A stretch of 64,000 nucleotides of DNA from assembly GCA_944389545.1 (NCBI GenBank), contig CALXMT010000002.1, positions 1-64,000 on the forward strand. Reading direction: 5' to 3'. Shown piece by piece: positions 19,003 through 26,763 of this stretch. Source of the DNA: an uncultured Kiritimatiellota bacterium (GTDB lineage: Bacteria; Verrucomicrobiota; Kiritimatiellia; RFP12; DVOR01). The first letter of the stretch is position 1, and each line of letters begins with the position of its first letter. The position numbers and the translations under genes are program-made. Under the pieces are notes generated by a model. The model saw only the letters and a list, made by a program, of their open reading frames with translations. It was not told the DNA's origin and ran no database searches.

Positions 19003-19032
19003 AAGATAGCACAATCTGTTTCCTCTTTGCAA
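19003..19032 (-). promoter_or_regulatory. tRNA-Cys promoter
   Basis: On the minus strand, TTGCAA (19032-19027) and TATCTT (19008-19003) are separated by 18 bases and lie about 15 bases before the tRNA 5' end. Confidence 0.45.
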
Positions 19033-19089
19033 GCACTATTTTTCAGAAAAGGTGAAAAGGGCGGTAAAGAGCTCTTTTGGGGGTAATTC

Positions 19090-19390
19090 TTCAGGAAAGT
19101 TTCACCGCGAAGACGCAAGGGGGGCGCGAACCGCTTCGGGCTCCATCGGTCGCTCTGCGGCTTCGCCGCTGACCGCGCCCGCCGCCCTCCGTTTCGCGCC
19201 TTAAAGAAGGAAAGTAGGGGAGTGGGGCGGAGCCCCACCAACAAAGATAAACTTCCATTTCCCTTTTGAGCGCCCCATCAGGGGCGCGATAGCGTGGAAA
19301 TCCCAAGGGCGGCGCGACCAACGGGAGCGATGGAGCCCGCAGGGTTTCCACGCAAGACCGTCTTCGCGGAAAGACTCCCCTAGCAGTATT
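19090..19390. repeat. Composite intergenic element (modules B and C)
   Basis: It starts near TTCAGGAAAGTTTCACCGCG, carries module B (19136-19202) and module C (19265-19375), and ends in a decayed terminal repeat AGCAGTATT (19382-19390) two bases before the trmL stop codon. It accounts for the whole gap between tRNA-Cys and trmL. Confidence 0.7.
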
Positions 19391-19392
19391 GG

Positions 19393-19842
19393 TTAGGCGG
19401 AGAAGCGGCGGAAGGCTTCGTAGGCGGCGATGGCGACGGAGTTGGCGAGGTTGATGGAACGAGCGTGTGGGCCGGGCATGGGGATTTGGGCGAGGTCATC
19501 GGCGTAGCGCGTGTAGTAGTCCGGAGGGAGGCCGGAGGATTCGCAACCGAAGACAAGCGCGCCGGCGGGGGAGAGGGGCGTCTCGTAGAGGGAACGCCGG
19601 GCCTTGGTGCTGAGGAAGCAGAGGGAATCGGGGCGGCGGTCGGCGAGGTAGTCGTCGAAGCTGTCGTAGAGGGAGAGGTCGAGGTGGGGCCAGTAGTCGA
19701 GGCCGGCGCGGCGGATGTGGCGTTCGTCAAGGGCGAAGCCGAGGGGCCGGATGAGGATGAGGGGCCAGCCGAGGCCGACGCAAAGGCGGCCGATGGCGCC
19801 GGTGTTGTGAGGAATCTCAGGATGGAGGAGCACGATGTCCAC
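19393..19842 (-). CDS. trmL: tRNA (cytidine/uridine-34 2'-O)-methyltransferase TrmL
   Basis: A 149-aa SPOUT methyltransferase, the usual TrmL size. It has the N-terminal VDIVLLHPEIPHNTGAIGR block, FGCESSGLPP (motif 2, SAM knot) near residue 100, and the C-terminal SINLANSVAIAAYEAFR motif 3. TrmL methylates the wobble base ribose of tRNA-Leu. The start is GTG 19842, two bases after the stop of the upstream gene, with AAAGGA in front; the longer open frame above it is only a shadow of the AsmA-like gene. Confidence 0.92.
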   Translation of the reverse strand: MDIVLLHPEIPHNTGAIGRLCVGLGWPLILIRPLGFALDERHIRRAGLDYWPHLDLSLYDSFDDYLADRRPDSLCFLSTKARRSLYETPLSPAGALVFGCESSGLPPDYYTRYADDLAQIPMPGPHARSINLANSVAIAAYEAFRRFSA

Positions 19843-19844
19843 GG

Positions 19845-21962
19845 TCAGTCCTTTTCGTCCGGGGCGCGGTCGAAGAAGCGTCCAATGAAGGTGACGATGA
19901 CCCATTCCGGGGCGGCGATGGGGCCGGAGACATGGACACGCCACAGGAAGCGGTTGACGGGGACGGTGGCCCACCGGGTGAGGCGGCCCATGAAGGAGTC
20001 TTCCTTGAAGTTGCCGGCGGTGACCTCGGCGTCAAGGTTGTCGTTGGGGAGGTCGTAGGTGGCGGGGCCTTCGATGGAGAGGAGGTCGCCATCCAGGGAG
20101 AAGTCGGGGATATTGAAGATGCCGCCATCGGTGGTGCCGACGAGGCGGGCGGAGGAGGAGTCGGTGACGGAGGCGATGCCGGGGACGTGGTCGGCGAGGA
20201 GGTCGGTGAGGCCGGCGAAGAGGGGAAGTCGCTGAATCAGTCCGCCATCGACGGTGAGGTTGTATTCCGCCTGGAGGGATTTCGGGAAGGTGTCGTCAAG
20301 GCGTCCGCGGAGATCGACGAAGCCGGTGACGACGCATTTGGAGAGCGCGTCCTGCCCATAGGGGCCGAGGAGGTCGGCGAGGGAGGCGTCTTCGAGGTGG
20401 ATGGCGGCGGAGAGGGTGGAGGGCGTGTCATCGTCAGGGATGGTGAAGGAGAGGGCGCCGTTGGCGGTGCCGCCTCTGGGAAGGGTGACGTCAAGCTCGT
20501 TGAAGGAGAGGACGCCGTTGCGCATGGAGAGGTTGGTGGAGGCCGAGGCGACGTTGAGCTTGTCGATGCGCACGCCTTGGGGGGCGGCGATGTGGCCTTG
20601 GAGGAAGATGGTGCCGGGGGTGGTCTCGTCGTAGTAGGGGAAGTGGCCGGAGAGGTCGACGGAGGGCGGGACTTCGGCCTCGAGGGAGGGGATGGTCGCG
20701 GACTCCGGGAGTTCCAGGAAGGTGATGAACTCCTCGGGGGAGAGACCGTTGCTCTGGACGGAGAAGGAGAGTTTGTTGGCGGGGGCATCAATGCGGAAGT
20801 CGCAGGTCGCGACGGCGCGGCCATCGCGACGCAGGATGAGGGGGCTGATCTCGGCCTTGGTGTACCAGATGCTATGGCACGAGATGGCGCCGCTGGCCTC
20901 GTCGAAGGGGACGCCGAGGTAGGTGCCACCCTGGGGCGCGATGAGATTGGCGCGGAGGTCGAAGATGTCGTCGTAGACGTTGAAGCCGATGGTGAAGGCG
21001 CAGTCGCCCCAGGCGGGGCCGTTGAGCGTGGCGTTGGAGGTGTAGTCCTCGATGATGGGAAGGTCGATGGCGCGCCAGAGGCCGTTGAGGTTGTCGTGGT
21101 AGATGAAGCCGCGGATGGAGGCTTTGGCCAGGGCGTTGGGGAGGTCCAGGAGGACATCTGCCTCGGCGAGTTGGCGGCCGGAGCCGTCGACATCGGCGCG
21201 AATGCCATTGATTCGGACGACTCCCTCGCCGGAGGTGAGGAGACCCTCGATGACGCGTGCGCGCATCTCCAAGATGTCCGGGTCGACGAGGCGAATCGGT
21301 AGGTTCTTGAGGTCCGGGAGAGGGATTTGGGAGAGGTCCGGGAAGGGCGGGCGGAGCTCGGGGGGCGGGAGCTCGCGCTCGATGACACGGTTGGGGTCGT
21401 AGCGGATTTGCGCGACGTAGAGCGCGTCGACGGAGAGGCTCTCCAAGAGGCCCGGGAGGTTGATGAGGGAGCCATCGCGGAGTTTGGCGAAGGCTTGGTC
21501 GAAGCGGGCGAGGACGTAGCCGTCTTCGGCGCAGACGGTGAGCGCTTTGGCCGTCAGGCCGTCGCCGGAATCGGCGGAGAGGTGCTCAAGGGTAACGGTG
21601 CCGAACTCGGGGTCGAGATAGAGCGTGTCCAAGGAGAGCCCTTCAATGCGGTCGGCGAACTCGGCGAAGGAGAAGAAGCGCAGGTCCACCGCACAGCGTT
21701 CGGCGCTGGCGAGGACGTGGCCGTCCGGCTCGCAGAGCAGGGGACGCTCCAAGACGAACCCCTCGCTCAGACGATAGGAGACGCGCTCGACGGTGAGGCG
21801 CCCGGTTTCCGCCGGCACGGCGCTGTCGAGGAGGGGTTGCACCCAGGTGCCGGGGACGCCATAGGCCGCCAGGCACAGCAAGAGGAAGAGGGAGGCGAGG
21901 ACATAGCCAGCCACCCGCAAGATGGTGTGGGAGTGTTTCAGAAGTTTGGTGCGCCAGGCCAT
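19845..21962 (-). CDS. AsmA-like inner-membrane-anchored envelope protein
   Basis: A 705-aa protein with an N-terminal transmembrane anchor (about residues 15-36), then a long beta-rich extracytoplasmic region. The alternating hydrophobic pattern, the repeated LRGRLDD / VDLSGHFPYYD segments and the C-terminal VPVNRFLWRVHVSGPIAAPEW resemble the AsmA/DUF3971/TamB-like bridge proteins that move lipids between membranes. Homology is a judgement from pattern, not a motif match. It overlaps closely with trmL (2 bp gap) and follows a secreted protein gene, in the metXW-cysE operon. Confidence 0.6.
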   Translation of the reverse strand: MAWRTKLLKHSHTILRVAGYVLASLFLLLCLAAYGVPGTWVQPLLDSAVPAETGRLTVERVSYRLSEGFVLERPLLCEPDGHVLASAERCAVDLRFFSFAEFADRIEGLSLDTLYLDPEFGTVTLEHLSADSGDGLTAKALTVCAEDGYVLARFDQAFAKLRDGSLINLPGLLESLSVDALYVAQIRYDPNRVIERELPPPELRPPFPDLSQIPLPDLKNLPIRLVDPDILEMRARVIEGLLTSGEGVVRINGIRADVDGSGRQLAEADVLLDLPNALAKASIRGFIYHDNLNGLWRAIDLPIIEDYTSNATLNGPAWGDCAFTIGFNVYDDIFDLRANLIAPQGGTYLGVPFDEASGAISCHSIWYTKAEISPLILRRDGRAVATCDFRIDAPANKLSFSVQSNGLSPEEFITFLELPESATIPSLEAEVPPSVDLSGHFPYYDETTPGTIFLQGHIAAPQGVRIDKLNVASASTNLSMRNGVLSFNELDVTLPRGGTANGALSFTIPDDDTPSTLSAAIHLEDASLADLLGPYGQDALSKCVVTGFVDLRGRLDDTFPKSLQAEYNLTVDGGLIQRLPLFAGLTDLLADHVPGIASVTDSSSARLVGTTDGGIFNIPDFSLDGDLLSIEGPATYDLPNDNLDAEVTAGNFKEDSFMGRLTRWATVPVNRFLWRVHVSGPIAAPEWVIVTFIGRFFDRAPDEKD

Positions 21963-21968
21963 GGGGGC

Positions 21969-22601
21969 TTACTTCCCGGCGGGGGCCGCGGGTTCCGGAG
22001 GCAGGGGGCCGGGCCCGACGCGGAAGGAGGCGGAAATCTCGTTCGAGCCCCTGGCGGTCTTCGTCTCGGTGAGGGTCCAGCGGGGCTTCTCGCCTTCCAC
22101 GCGGACGAGTTTGGCCTTCGCGCTCTCGGCGATGATGAACCAGTCGCCGGCGTCGGCCACGAGGGCGGGGCGACCGCCCCACACCTTGGCCGTGCAGGGG
22201 GGCAGGGCGGCCTCCTTGAGCAGGTTGAAGGTGACGGTGGTCTCGGGGAGGACGCCGGAGGGGATGGCCGTGACGGTGAGGGTCTGGACGGGGGCGGGAT
22301 TGGCCGCGGTCTGGGGCGCCTGGGAGAGGGTGATGCGCGTGCTCACCCAGTCGTTCGGATGGGCGGCGCCGTCCTGCGAGAAGGAGAGGCGCTCCTCGCC
22401 CTCCTGCACCTCGATGGCCTTGCCCCAAGTCTCGGGCGTGAGGGCCTGCCAAGAGAGACCGGAGGCCTGTTCGGTGAGGCTGGGGGAGAGGCAGGCGAAG
22501 ACGACCTCGTTGGGCAGGGTAGGCACCTGCGTGACGTCCGGCGCGGCGGCGTGCGCGGCGGCGGCCAGGGTGAGGCAAAGCAAACAGGCAAAGGGACGCA
22601 T
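21969..22601 (-). CDS. Secreted protein of unknown function
   Basis: A 210-aa protein with a signal peptide (MRPFACLLCLTLAAAAHA, cleavage probably after AHA). The mature part has no domain I recognise; it is rich in beta-type segments and ends in a Pro/Ala-rich tail. The ATG at 22601 follows an AAGGAGG site. It lies between cysE and the AsmA-like gene with 1-6 bp gaps, so it is translated as part of the same operon. Its position next to an AsmA-like protein hints at an envelope role. Confidence 0.7.
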   Translation of the reverse strand: MRPFACLLCLTLAAAAHAAAPDVTQVPTLPNEVVFACLSPSLTEQASGLSWQALTPETWGKAIEVQEGEERLSFSQDGAAHPNDWVSTRITLSQAPQTAANPAPVQTLTVTAIPSGVLPETTVTFNLLKEAALPPCTAKVWGGRPALVADAGDWFIIAESAKAKLVRVEGEKPRWTLTETKTARGSNEISASFRVGPGPLPPEPAAPAGK

Positions 22602-22602
22602 A

Positions 22603-23484
22603 TCAACCCTCCTTATAGAAGACGCGGGAGCCGGGCGGGACGGAGTGGGCGAGCCAGACGTTGCCCCCGATGATGGAGCCCTTCCCGATGACGGTGTCGC
22701 CGCCCAGAATGGTGGCGTTGGCGTAGATGATGACGTCGTCCTCGACGTTCGGGTGGCGCTTGATGCCCTTGACGAGGTGCCCCTCGCTGTCCTTCTGGAA
22801 GGAGCGAGCGCCGAGGGTGACGCCCTGATAGAGCTTGACGTTGCGGCCAATGACGCAGGTTTCGCCGATGACCACGCCGGTGCCGTGGTCGATGAAGAAG
22901 CCGCGGCCGATGGTCGCGCCGGGGTGGATGTCGATGCCCGTGCGGCTGTGGGCGTATTCGCTCATCACGCGCGGGAGCAGGTGGACGTCCTCTTCGTAGA
23001 GCACGTGTGCGATGCGGTGGGTGGCCACGGCCATGATGCCGGGATAGGCCATCACGATCTCCATGTTCGAGTGGGCCGCGGGGTCGCCCTCGTAGGCGGC
23101 CAACACATCGTCCTGCAGGAGCGAGCGAATCTCGGGCAACTTCCCGAAGAGCGTCCGCACGACCTCGCGCGCGCGGCCCTCGCAGTCGAAGTCCGCCGGG
23201 CGGGAGTGCTCCAGCACGCGATAGGCCTCGATGCGGGCGATTTGGTCGGTCAGCCCCTCGGCGATGGCGCGCAGACGGGTGCGCATGCCCTCCATGTCCT
23301 CGTGGTCGATGGGCTCATAGGAGAGGCACCCCGGGAAGAGTGCGGAGAGGAGCGCGCGCAGGGTCGCCACCATGGCGCGGCGACCGGGCAGATTGACGCC
23401 GCGGCGCGTGTTCATCGCCGGGCAGTTGCGGCAGACCAGCCGCCCCGCCAGGGCGTCCACCAAGGCTTCGGTCTCAGCGTCCAC
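22603..23484 (-). CDS. cysE: Serine O-acetyltransferase
   Basis: A 293-aa protein that makes O-acetylserine for cysteine synthesis. It has an N-terminal helical domain (to about 160) and a left-handed beta-helix with hexapeptide repeats. The catalytic region is SRTGIDIHPGATIGRGFFID followed by HGTGVVIGETCVIG, and KRHPNVEDDVIIYANATILG. This is the long N-terminal (EpsC-like) form. Its start overlaps the end of metXW by 11 bases. Together they form a cysteine/methionine acetylation pair. Confidence 0.93.
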   Translation of the reverse strand: MDAETEALVDALAGRLVCRNCPAMNTRRGVNLPGRRAMVATLRALLSALFPGCLSYEPIDHEDMEGMRTRLRAIAEGLTDQIARIEAYRVLEHSRPADFDCEGRAREVVRTLFGKLPEIRSLLQDDVLAAYEGDPAAHSNMEIVMAYPGIMAVATHRIAHVLYEEDVHLLPRVMSEYAHSRTGIDIHPGATIGRGFFIDHGTGVVIGETCVIGRNVKLYQGVTLGARSFQKDSEGHLVKGIKRHPNVEDDVIIYANATILGGDTVIGKGSIIGGNVWLAHSVPPGSRVFYKEG

Positions 23485-25288
23485 CGGTTTCCTCCTTGTC
23501 GTTCGTCGCGTCGGTCAGGCGCAGGATCACACCGCCCGCGCCCAGGTTCTTCATCCCCAGGAGCGTCAGCAACTTGCCGAGCCACGAGGCCGAGTGGCAA
23601 GAGAGCAACGTCGCCTTGAGGTTGTATTTCCGGCTGAAGTCGTAGAAATCCTTCAGCGTGCAGTTGTGGATGTTGGGCGTGTCGTACCAGTCGAAGGGGA
23701 ACTCCTTGGTGCGCGGCATGCGGCCCAGGAAGAAGAGTTGCGAGCGCATCCCGATGTAACCGAAGTTCGGGAAGGCGATAAGCGCCCAATCGGCCACGCG
23801 CAGGAGCTGCTTCATCATCAAGTCCGGCCGCCGCAACACCTGGATGGTGTGCGAGATGACGGCGACGTCGAAGAGGTGGTCGGGCATGTCGCGCAGGTGC
23901 GTGTCGATGTTGGTCATCACCACGTTCACACCCTTGTGGAGGGCTTGGACAATCTTGTCCAGGTCGCGCTCCAGGCCCACGCCCCAAGCGCGTTGGTGGG
24001 TGGCCAGGTGCTTGAGGAGCGTTCCGTCGCCGCAGCCGATGTCCAGCACGCGTGCGCCTTCGGGGATCTGCCGGGCGAAGTCTTTGTAGAATTTCGCCTG
24101 GTCGGGGTCGAGGGTCGAAGGGTCGCGCGTCTCGGTGGCCGTGAGGAAGGCCTGGATGACCGTCTTCAGCTCGTCGATCTGCGTGAGGAAGGCATCGTGC
24201 CCCATCTTGCCGTCCAGCCGGCAATAGGAGATGTCGCGGTGCTCCTTCAGGCAGGCCCGCACGAAATGTTCCGCCTGCTCCTTCGAGAAGAGCCAGTCCC
24301 CGCGCAGACTGATCATCAACACCTTGGCCTTGATGCGCCGGATGGCCGCCTCCAGAGAACCGAAGGTCTCTTCGGGGTCATAGGCGTCCAGCGCGCGCGT
24401 GATCTGCAGATAACTGTTCGCGTCGAAACGGCGCACGAACTTCTGCCCCTGGTATTCCAGGTAAGACTCGATCTGGAAATAGGTACGGAAGTCCTGGCGC
24501 ATGCGGGAATGGAAGTCCTGCCCCTGCTGGAGCCACTCCTCCCGCTTCTCGCGACCGAACTTCTCGTCCATCCCCGCTTGCGAGAGATAGGTGATGTGGG
24601 CCAGACGGCGCGCGCTCGCCAGGCCGGCCACGGGGCGCGCGCCACCGTAATACTCGCCGTGGCGCCAATTCGGGTCCTGGATGATGGCCTGGCGCGCCAC
24701 GATATCGAAGGCCAAGGCCTGCGTGTTCAGCGAGGCCGCCGTCGCCACCAAGACGCAGCGACCCATGTCGTCCGGGTGGCGAATGGCCCACTCCAACGCC
24801 AACATGCCGCCGAAGCTGCCGCCCACCACCGCCGCCAGGCGCGTGAAGCCCAACTGACGCGTCAGCGCGCGGAAGACGTCCACGATGTCGCCCATCGTGA
24901 TTTCGGGGAAGGTGGAGCCATAAGGCTCGCCCGTCTCCGGGTTGATCGAACTCGGGCCCGTTGTGCCGGCGCACCCGCCCAAGATATTGGCGCAAAGCAC
25001 GCAGAAGCGGTCCGTGTCGATGCCCCGTCCCGGGCCGACCATGCCGTCCCACCAGCCGCTGGGGCGGTCCTTCTCCGGGTTTTCCTCCGGACGCCAACCC
25101 GCCACGTGCGCGTCACCCGTCAGCGCATGACAGATAAAGACCACGTTTGAGCCGTCCGGTGCCGGCGTCCCCACCATCTCATAGCGCACGTCAATGGCCG
25201 GGAGCGTTCCCCCGCGCTCCAATTTCCACCCGCCCTCAGGCGGATTCAGCCTGATGTCCTGCGGTTCAACTTTTCCAATTGTGCTCAA
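23474..25288 (-). CDS. metXW: Homoserine O-acetyltransferase MetX fused to MetW
   Basis: A 604-aa fusion. Residues 1-385 are MetX: the alpha/beta hydrolase nucleophile S158 in GGSFGGMLALEW, D331 in SLRGDWLF and H364 in GKMGHDAFL form the triad, with the family block NILGGCAGTTGPSS. Residues 395-604 are MetW, a methyltransferase-fold protein with VLDIGCGDG (414-422) and HTIQVLRRPD. MetX makes O-acetylhomoserine, and in several proteobacteria MetW is needed for MetX activity. The two are usually separate adjacent genes, so this is a natural fusion of partners. The start is TTG 25288. Confidence 0.93.
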   Translation of the reverse strand: MSTIGKVEPQDIRLNPPEGGWKLERGGTLPAIDVRYEMVGTPAPDGSNVVFICHALTGDAHVAGWRPEENPEKDRPSGWWDGMVGPGRGIDTDRFCVLCANILGGCAGTTGPSSINPETGEPYGSTFPEITMGDIVDVFRALTRQLGFTRLAAVVGGSFGGMLALEWAIRHPDDMGRCVLVATAASLNTQALAFDIVARQAIIQDPNWRHGEYYGGARPVAGLASARRLAHITYLSQAGMDEKFGREKREEWLQQGQDFHSRMRQDFRTYFQIESYLEYQGQKFVRRFDANSYLQITRALDAYDPEETFGSLEAAIRRIKAKVLMISLRGDWLFSKEQAEHFVRACLKEHRDISYCRLDGKMGHDAFLTQIDELKTVIQAFLTATETRDPSTLDPDQAKFYKDFARQIPEGARVLDIGCGDGTLLKHLATHQRAWGVGLERDLDKIVQALHKGVNVVMTNIDTHLRDMPDHLFDVAVISHTIQVLRRPDLMMKQLLRVADWALIAFPNFGYIGMRSQLFFLGRMPRTKEFPFDWYDTPNIHNCTLKDFYDFSRKYNLKATLLSCHSASWLGKLLTLLGMKNLGAGGVILRLTDATNDKEETGGR

Positions 25289-25315
25289 TGTCTACCTATC
25301 CTTTCGATTTCCGTT

Positions 25316-25325
25316 AGTCTACCAC
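25316..25325 (-). promoter_or_regulatory. Promoter -10 of the metXW-cysE operon
   Basis: On the minus strand, TGTGGTAGACT is an extended -10 very like the TGTGGTATAAT boxes elsewhere in the window. It is 27 bases before the TTG start, so this transcript has a short leader. Confidence 0.5.
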
Positions 25326-25361
25326 AATCCCCCCACCCACGTCTCAATTTCGTGTTTTTCT

Positions 25362-25712
25362 AATATTGTCCGGGGAAGTTTTTCCGCAAAGACGGTCTTG
25401 CGTGGAAACCCTGCGGGCTCCATCGGGCGCTCTGCGGCTTCGCCGCTGACCGCGACCGCCGCCCTCCGTTTCGCGCTTTGTCAGGTAAGAAAGTAGTAAG
25501 GATGTGGGGCAGTGCTCCACCAAGAACACTAATCAGCCAATCAGCGGGGCGGCAACGCCACCCATTGTCCTACTGCGAAGCTGGAGACTTTCCGAGAAAA
25601 CATGAAAACGCAAGGGATGGGCACGGTAGTGAGGCGCAACGCGCCGAACGGTGAAGTGCCCAGGCCCTTGCGTTCCCTTTGTGTCTTCGTGGAAACTTCC
25701 CCGGAGAGTATT
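25362..25712. mobile_element. MITE-like element, modules B and A
   Basis: The left end AATATTGTCCGGGGAAGTTT and the right end AACTTCCCCGGAGAGTATT (to 25712) are inverted repeats. Inside are a fragment of module C, then B (25421-25482), then an inverted module A (25590-25697). About 351 bp with no coding frame. The right end abuts the promoter of the acetyltransferase, so the insertion may influence it. Confidence 0.7.
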
Positions 25713-25734
25713 GATTCTTGCGTACTCGGAATTG

Positions 25735-25743
25735 TGATAAAAT
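25735..25743 (+). promoter_or_regulatory. Promoter -10 of the acetyltransferase
   Basis: TGATAAAAT is an extended -10. It covers an in-frame ATG at 25742, so translation must begin further on, at 25787. Confidence 0.5.
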
Positions 25744-25786
25744 GAAGACAACTGATTCTGAATTGGAAGGTTTAAGGAAAGTCACA

Positions 25787-26371
25787 ATGACTGAATGGGA
25801 AAAACTTCAAGCCGGGTTGGTTTATAACGACTTTGACCCCGATCTGTTCCAACGGCGAGTCGTTGCAAAGAAATTGTTCCGCCAATACAACAAAACAGCG
25901 GATGACGAAATAGCGCTCCGGCATGACTTAATGCAAAAGTTGTTTAAGCATGTGGGACGTGACGTGTGGATTGAACCGGATTTTCGTTGTGAATTTGGGA
26001 AGAACATTACGATCGAAGACAATGTCTATATCAATTTTGGGTGTGTGATTTTGGACTGTGCAGAAGTCAGCATCGGGGCGAATTCTTTGCTCGGTCCAAA
26101 CATTGGGATTTATGCCGTAAATCACGCCCTTGATGCAGAGGATCGCTGTCAAGGCGCCTGTCATGGCAAACCTGTTCACATTGGACGAAGGGTGTGGCTT
26201 GGAGGCGATGTGAAGATCCTTGAAGGCGTCACGATTGGCGATGACACTGTCATTGGGGCGGGAAGTATAGTCACAAAGGATATCCCAAGCGGCGTAATTG
26301 CGGTGGGCAATCCTTGTCGTGTAGTCCGTCAACTGACAGACGCGGATAAAACAGGCTACTCTAAGTCATAA
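25787..26371 (+). CDS. Maltose/galactoside-type O-acetyltransferase
   Basis: A 194-aa hexapeptide-repeat acetyltransferase (NodL/LacA/Maa group). The N-terminal MTEWEKLQAGLVYNDFD is the Mac domain. The left-handed beta-helix runs from about residue 70 and includes NVYINFGCVILD, the catalytic histidine in AVNHALDAEDR, and IGRRVWLGGDVKILEGVTIG, ending GNPCRVVRQL. The start is ATG 25787 with AAGGAAAG upstream, since an earlier ATG lies inside the promoter. GC content is clearly lower than in its neighbours, which suggests horizontal gain. Acceptor sugar unknown. Confidence 0.88.
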   Translation: MTEWEKLQAGLVYNDFDPDLFQRRVVAKKLFRQYNKTADDEIALRHDLMQKLFKHVGRDVWIEPDFRCEFGKNITIEDNVYINFGCVILDCAEVSIGANSLLGPNIGIYAVNHALDAEDRCQGACHGKPVHIGRRVWLGGDVKILEGVTIGDDTVIGAGSIVTKDIPSGVIAVGNPCRVVRQLTDADKTGYSKS

Positions 26372-26378
26372 AGGAAGC

Positions 26379-26417
26379 AGACAAGGGGTGGCGGATGCCG
26401 TCCCTTGTCTTGTTTTG
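26379..26417 (+). terminator. Rho-independent terminator of the acetyltransferase
   Basis: AGACAAGGG (26379-26387) pairs with CCCTTGTCT (26402-26410), followed by TGTTTTG. It begins 8 bases after the stop codon. Confidence 0.88.
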
Positions 26418-26486
26418 CGGTCCCATTTTCCCCGAAACGCTGACAGCTTCCCAAAGGGCGGCTCTAGGAGGTTTTTAGAGCCGCTC

Positions 26487-26610
26487 TTAAGGGTCTTTTT
26501 GAGACCCTATAGTGGTCCGAGGTCAACCACTATAGTGGTCGAGGGTGAGACCCTATAGTGGTCGGGGGCGAGACCCTATAGTGGTCCATGGCCGACCCTT
26601 ATAGGGTTCC
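26487..26610. repeat. Array of 23-bp CTATAG-centred repeats, array 1
   Basis: CTATAG cores begin at 26507, 26530, 26553 and 26576, with a decayed fifth (TTATAG) at 26599: an exact 23-bp period. Each core sits in a palindrome of the type GACC-CTATAGT-GGTC or CCACTATAGTGG. The array begins with CTTAAGGGT at 26486. It lies in the gap between the convergent acetyltransferase and murC-murB genes. Bases 26501-26541 occur identically, inverted, at 56995-57035. There are no spacers, so it is not a CRISPR. Function unknown; iteron-like protein sites or a structured RNA are possible. Confidence 0.85.
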
Positions 26611-26714
26611 GGAAAGGCCCTTTTGAGGGGTCTTTGAAAGGGTGTCTGGGGGCGTCTGCGAACCCTCTTTTTCCGTGAAATCGCCAACCTTCCATGGCCA
26701 CAAAAAGCATGACA

Positions 26715-26740
26715 AGGGGCCACCGGTGTCGGTGGCCCCT
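26715..26740 (-). terminator. Hairpin terminator of murC-murB
   Basis: GGGGCCACCG and CGGTGGCCCC (26716-26739) form a ten-base stem with a four-base loop. On the minus strand it is followed by a weak T-rich tract (TTGTCATGCTTTTTG). It is 24 bases after the gene. Confidence 0.65.
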
Positions 26741-26763
26741 TATAGATTATGGTATACAGTCGG

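Noticed and set aside
18870-19244. N-terminal extension of the glycosyltransferase frame
   Set aside because: The frame runs through the tRNA-Cys gene, its terminator and a repeat element; the terminator and GTG 18869 give a better start.
26487-26610. CRISPR array
   Set aside because: The repeats have a 23-bp period with no unique spacers, and no cas genes are near.
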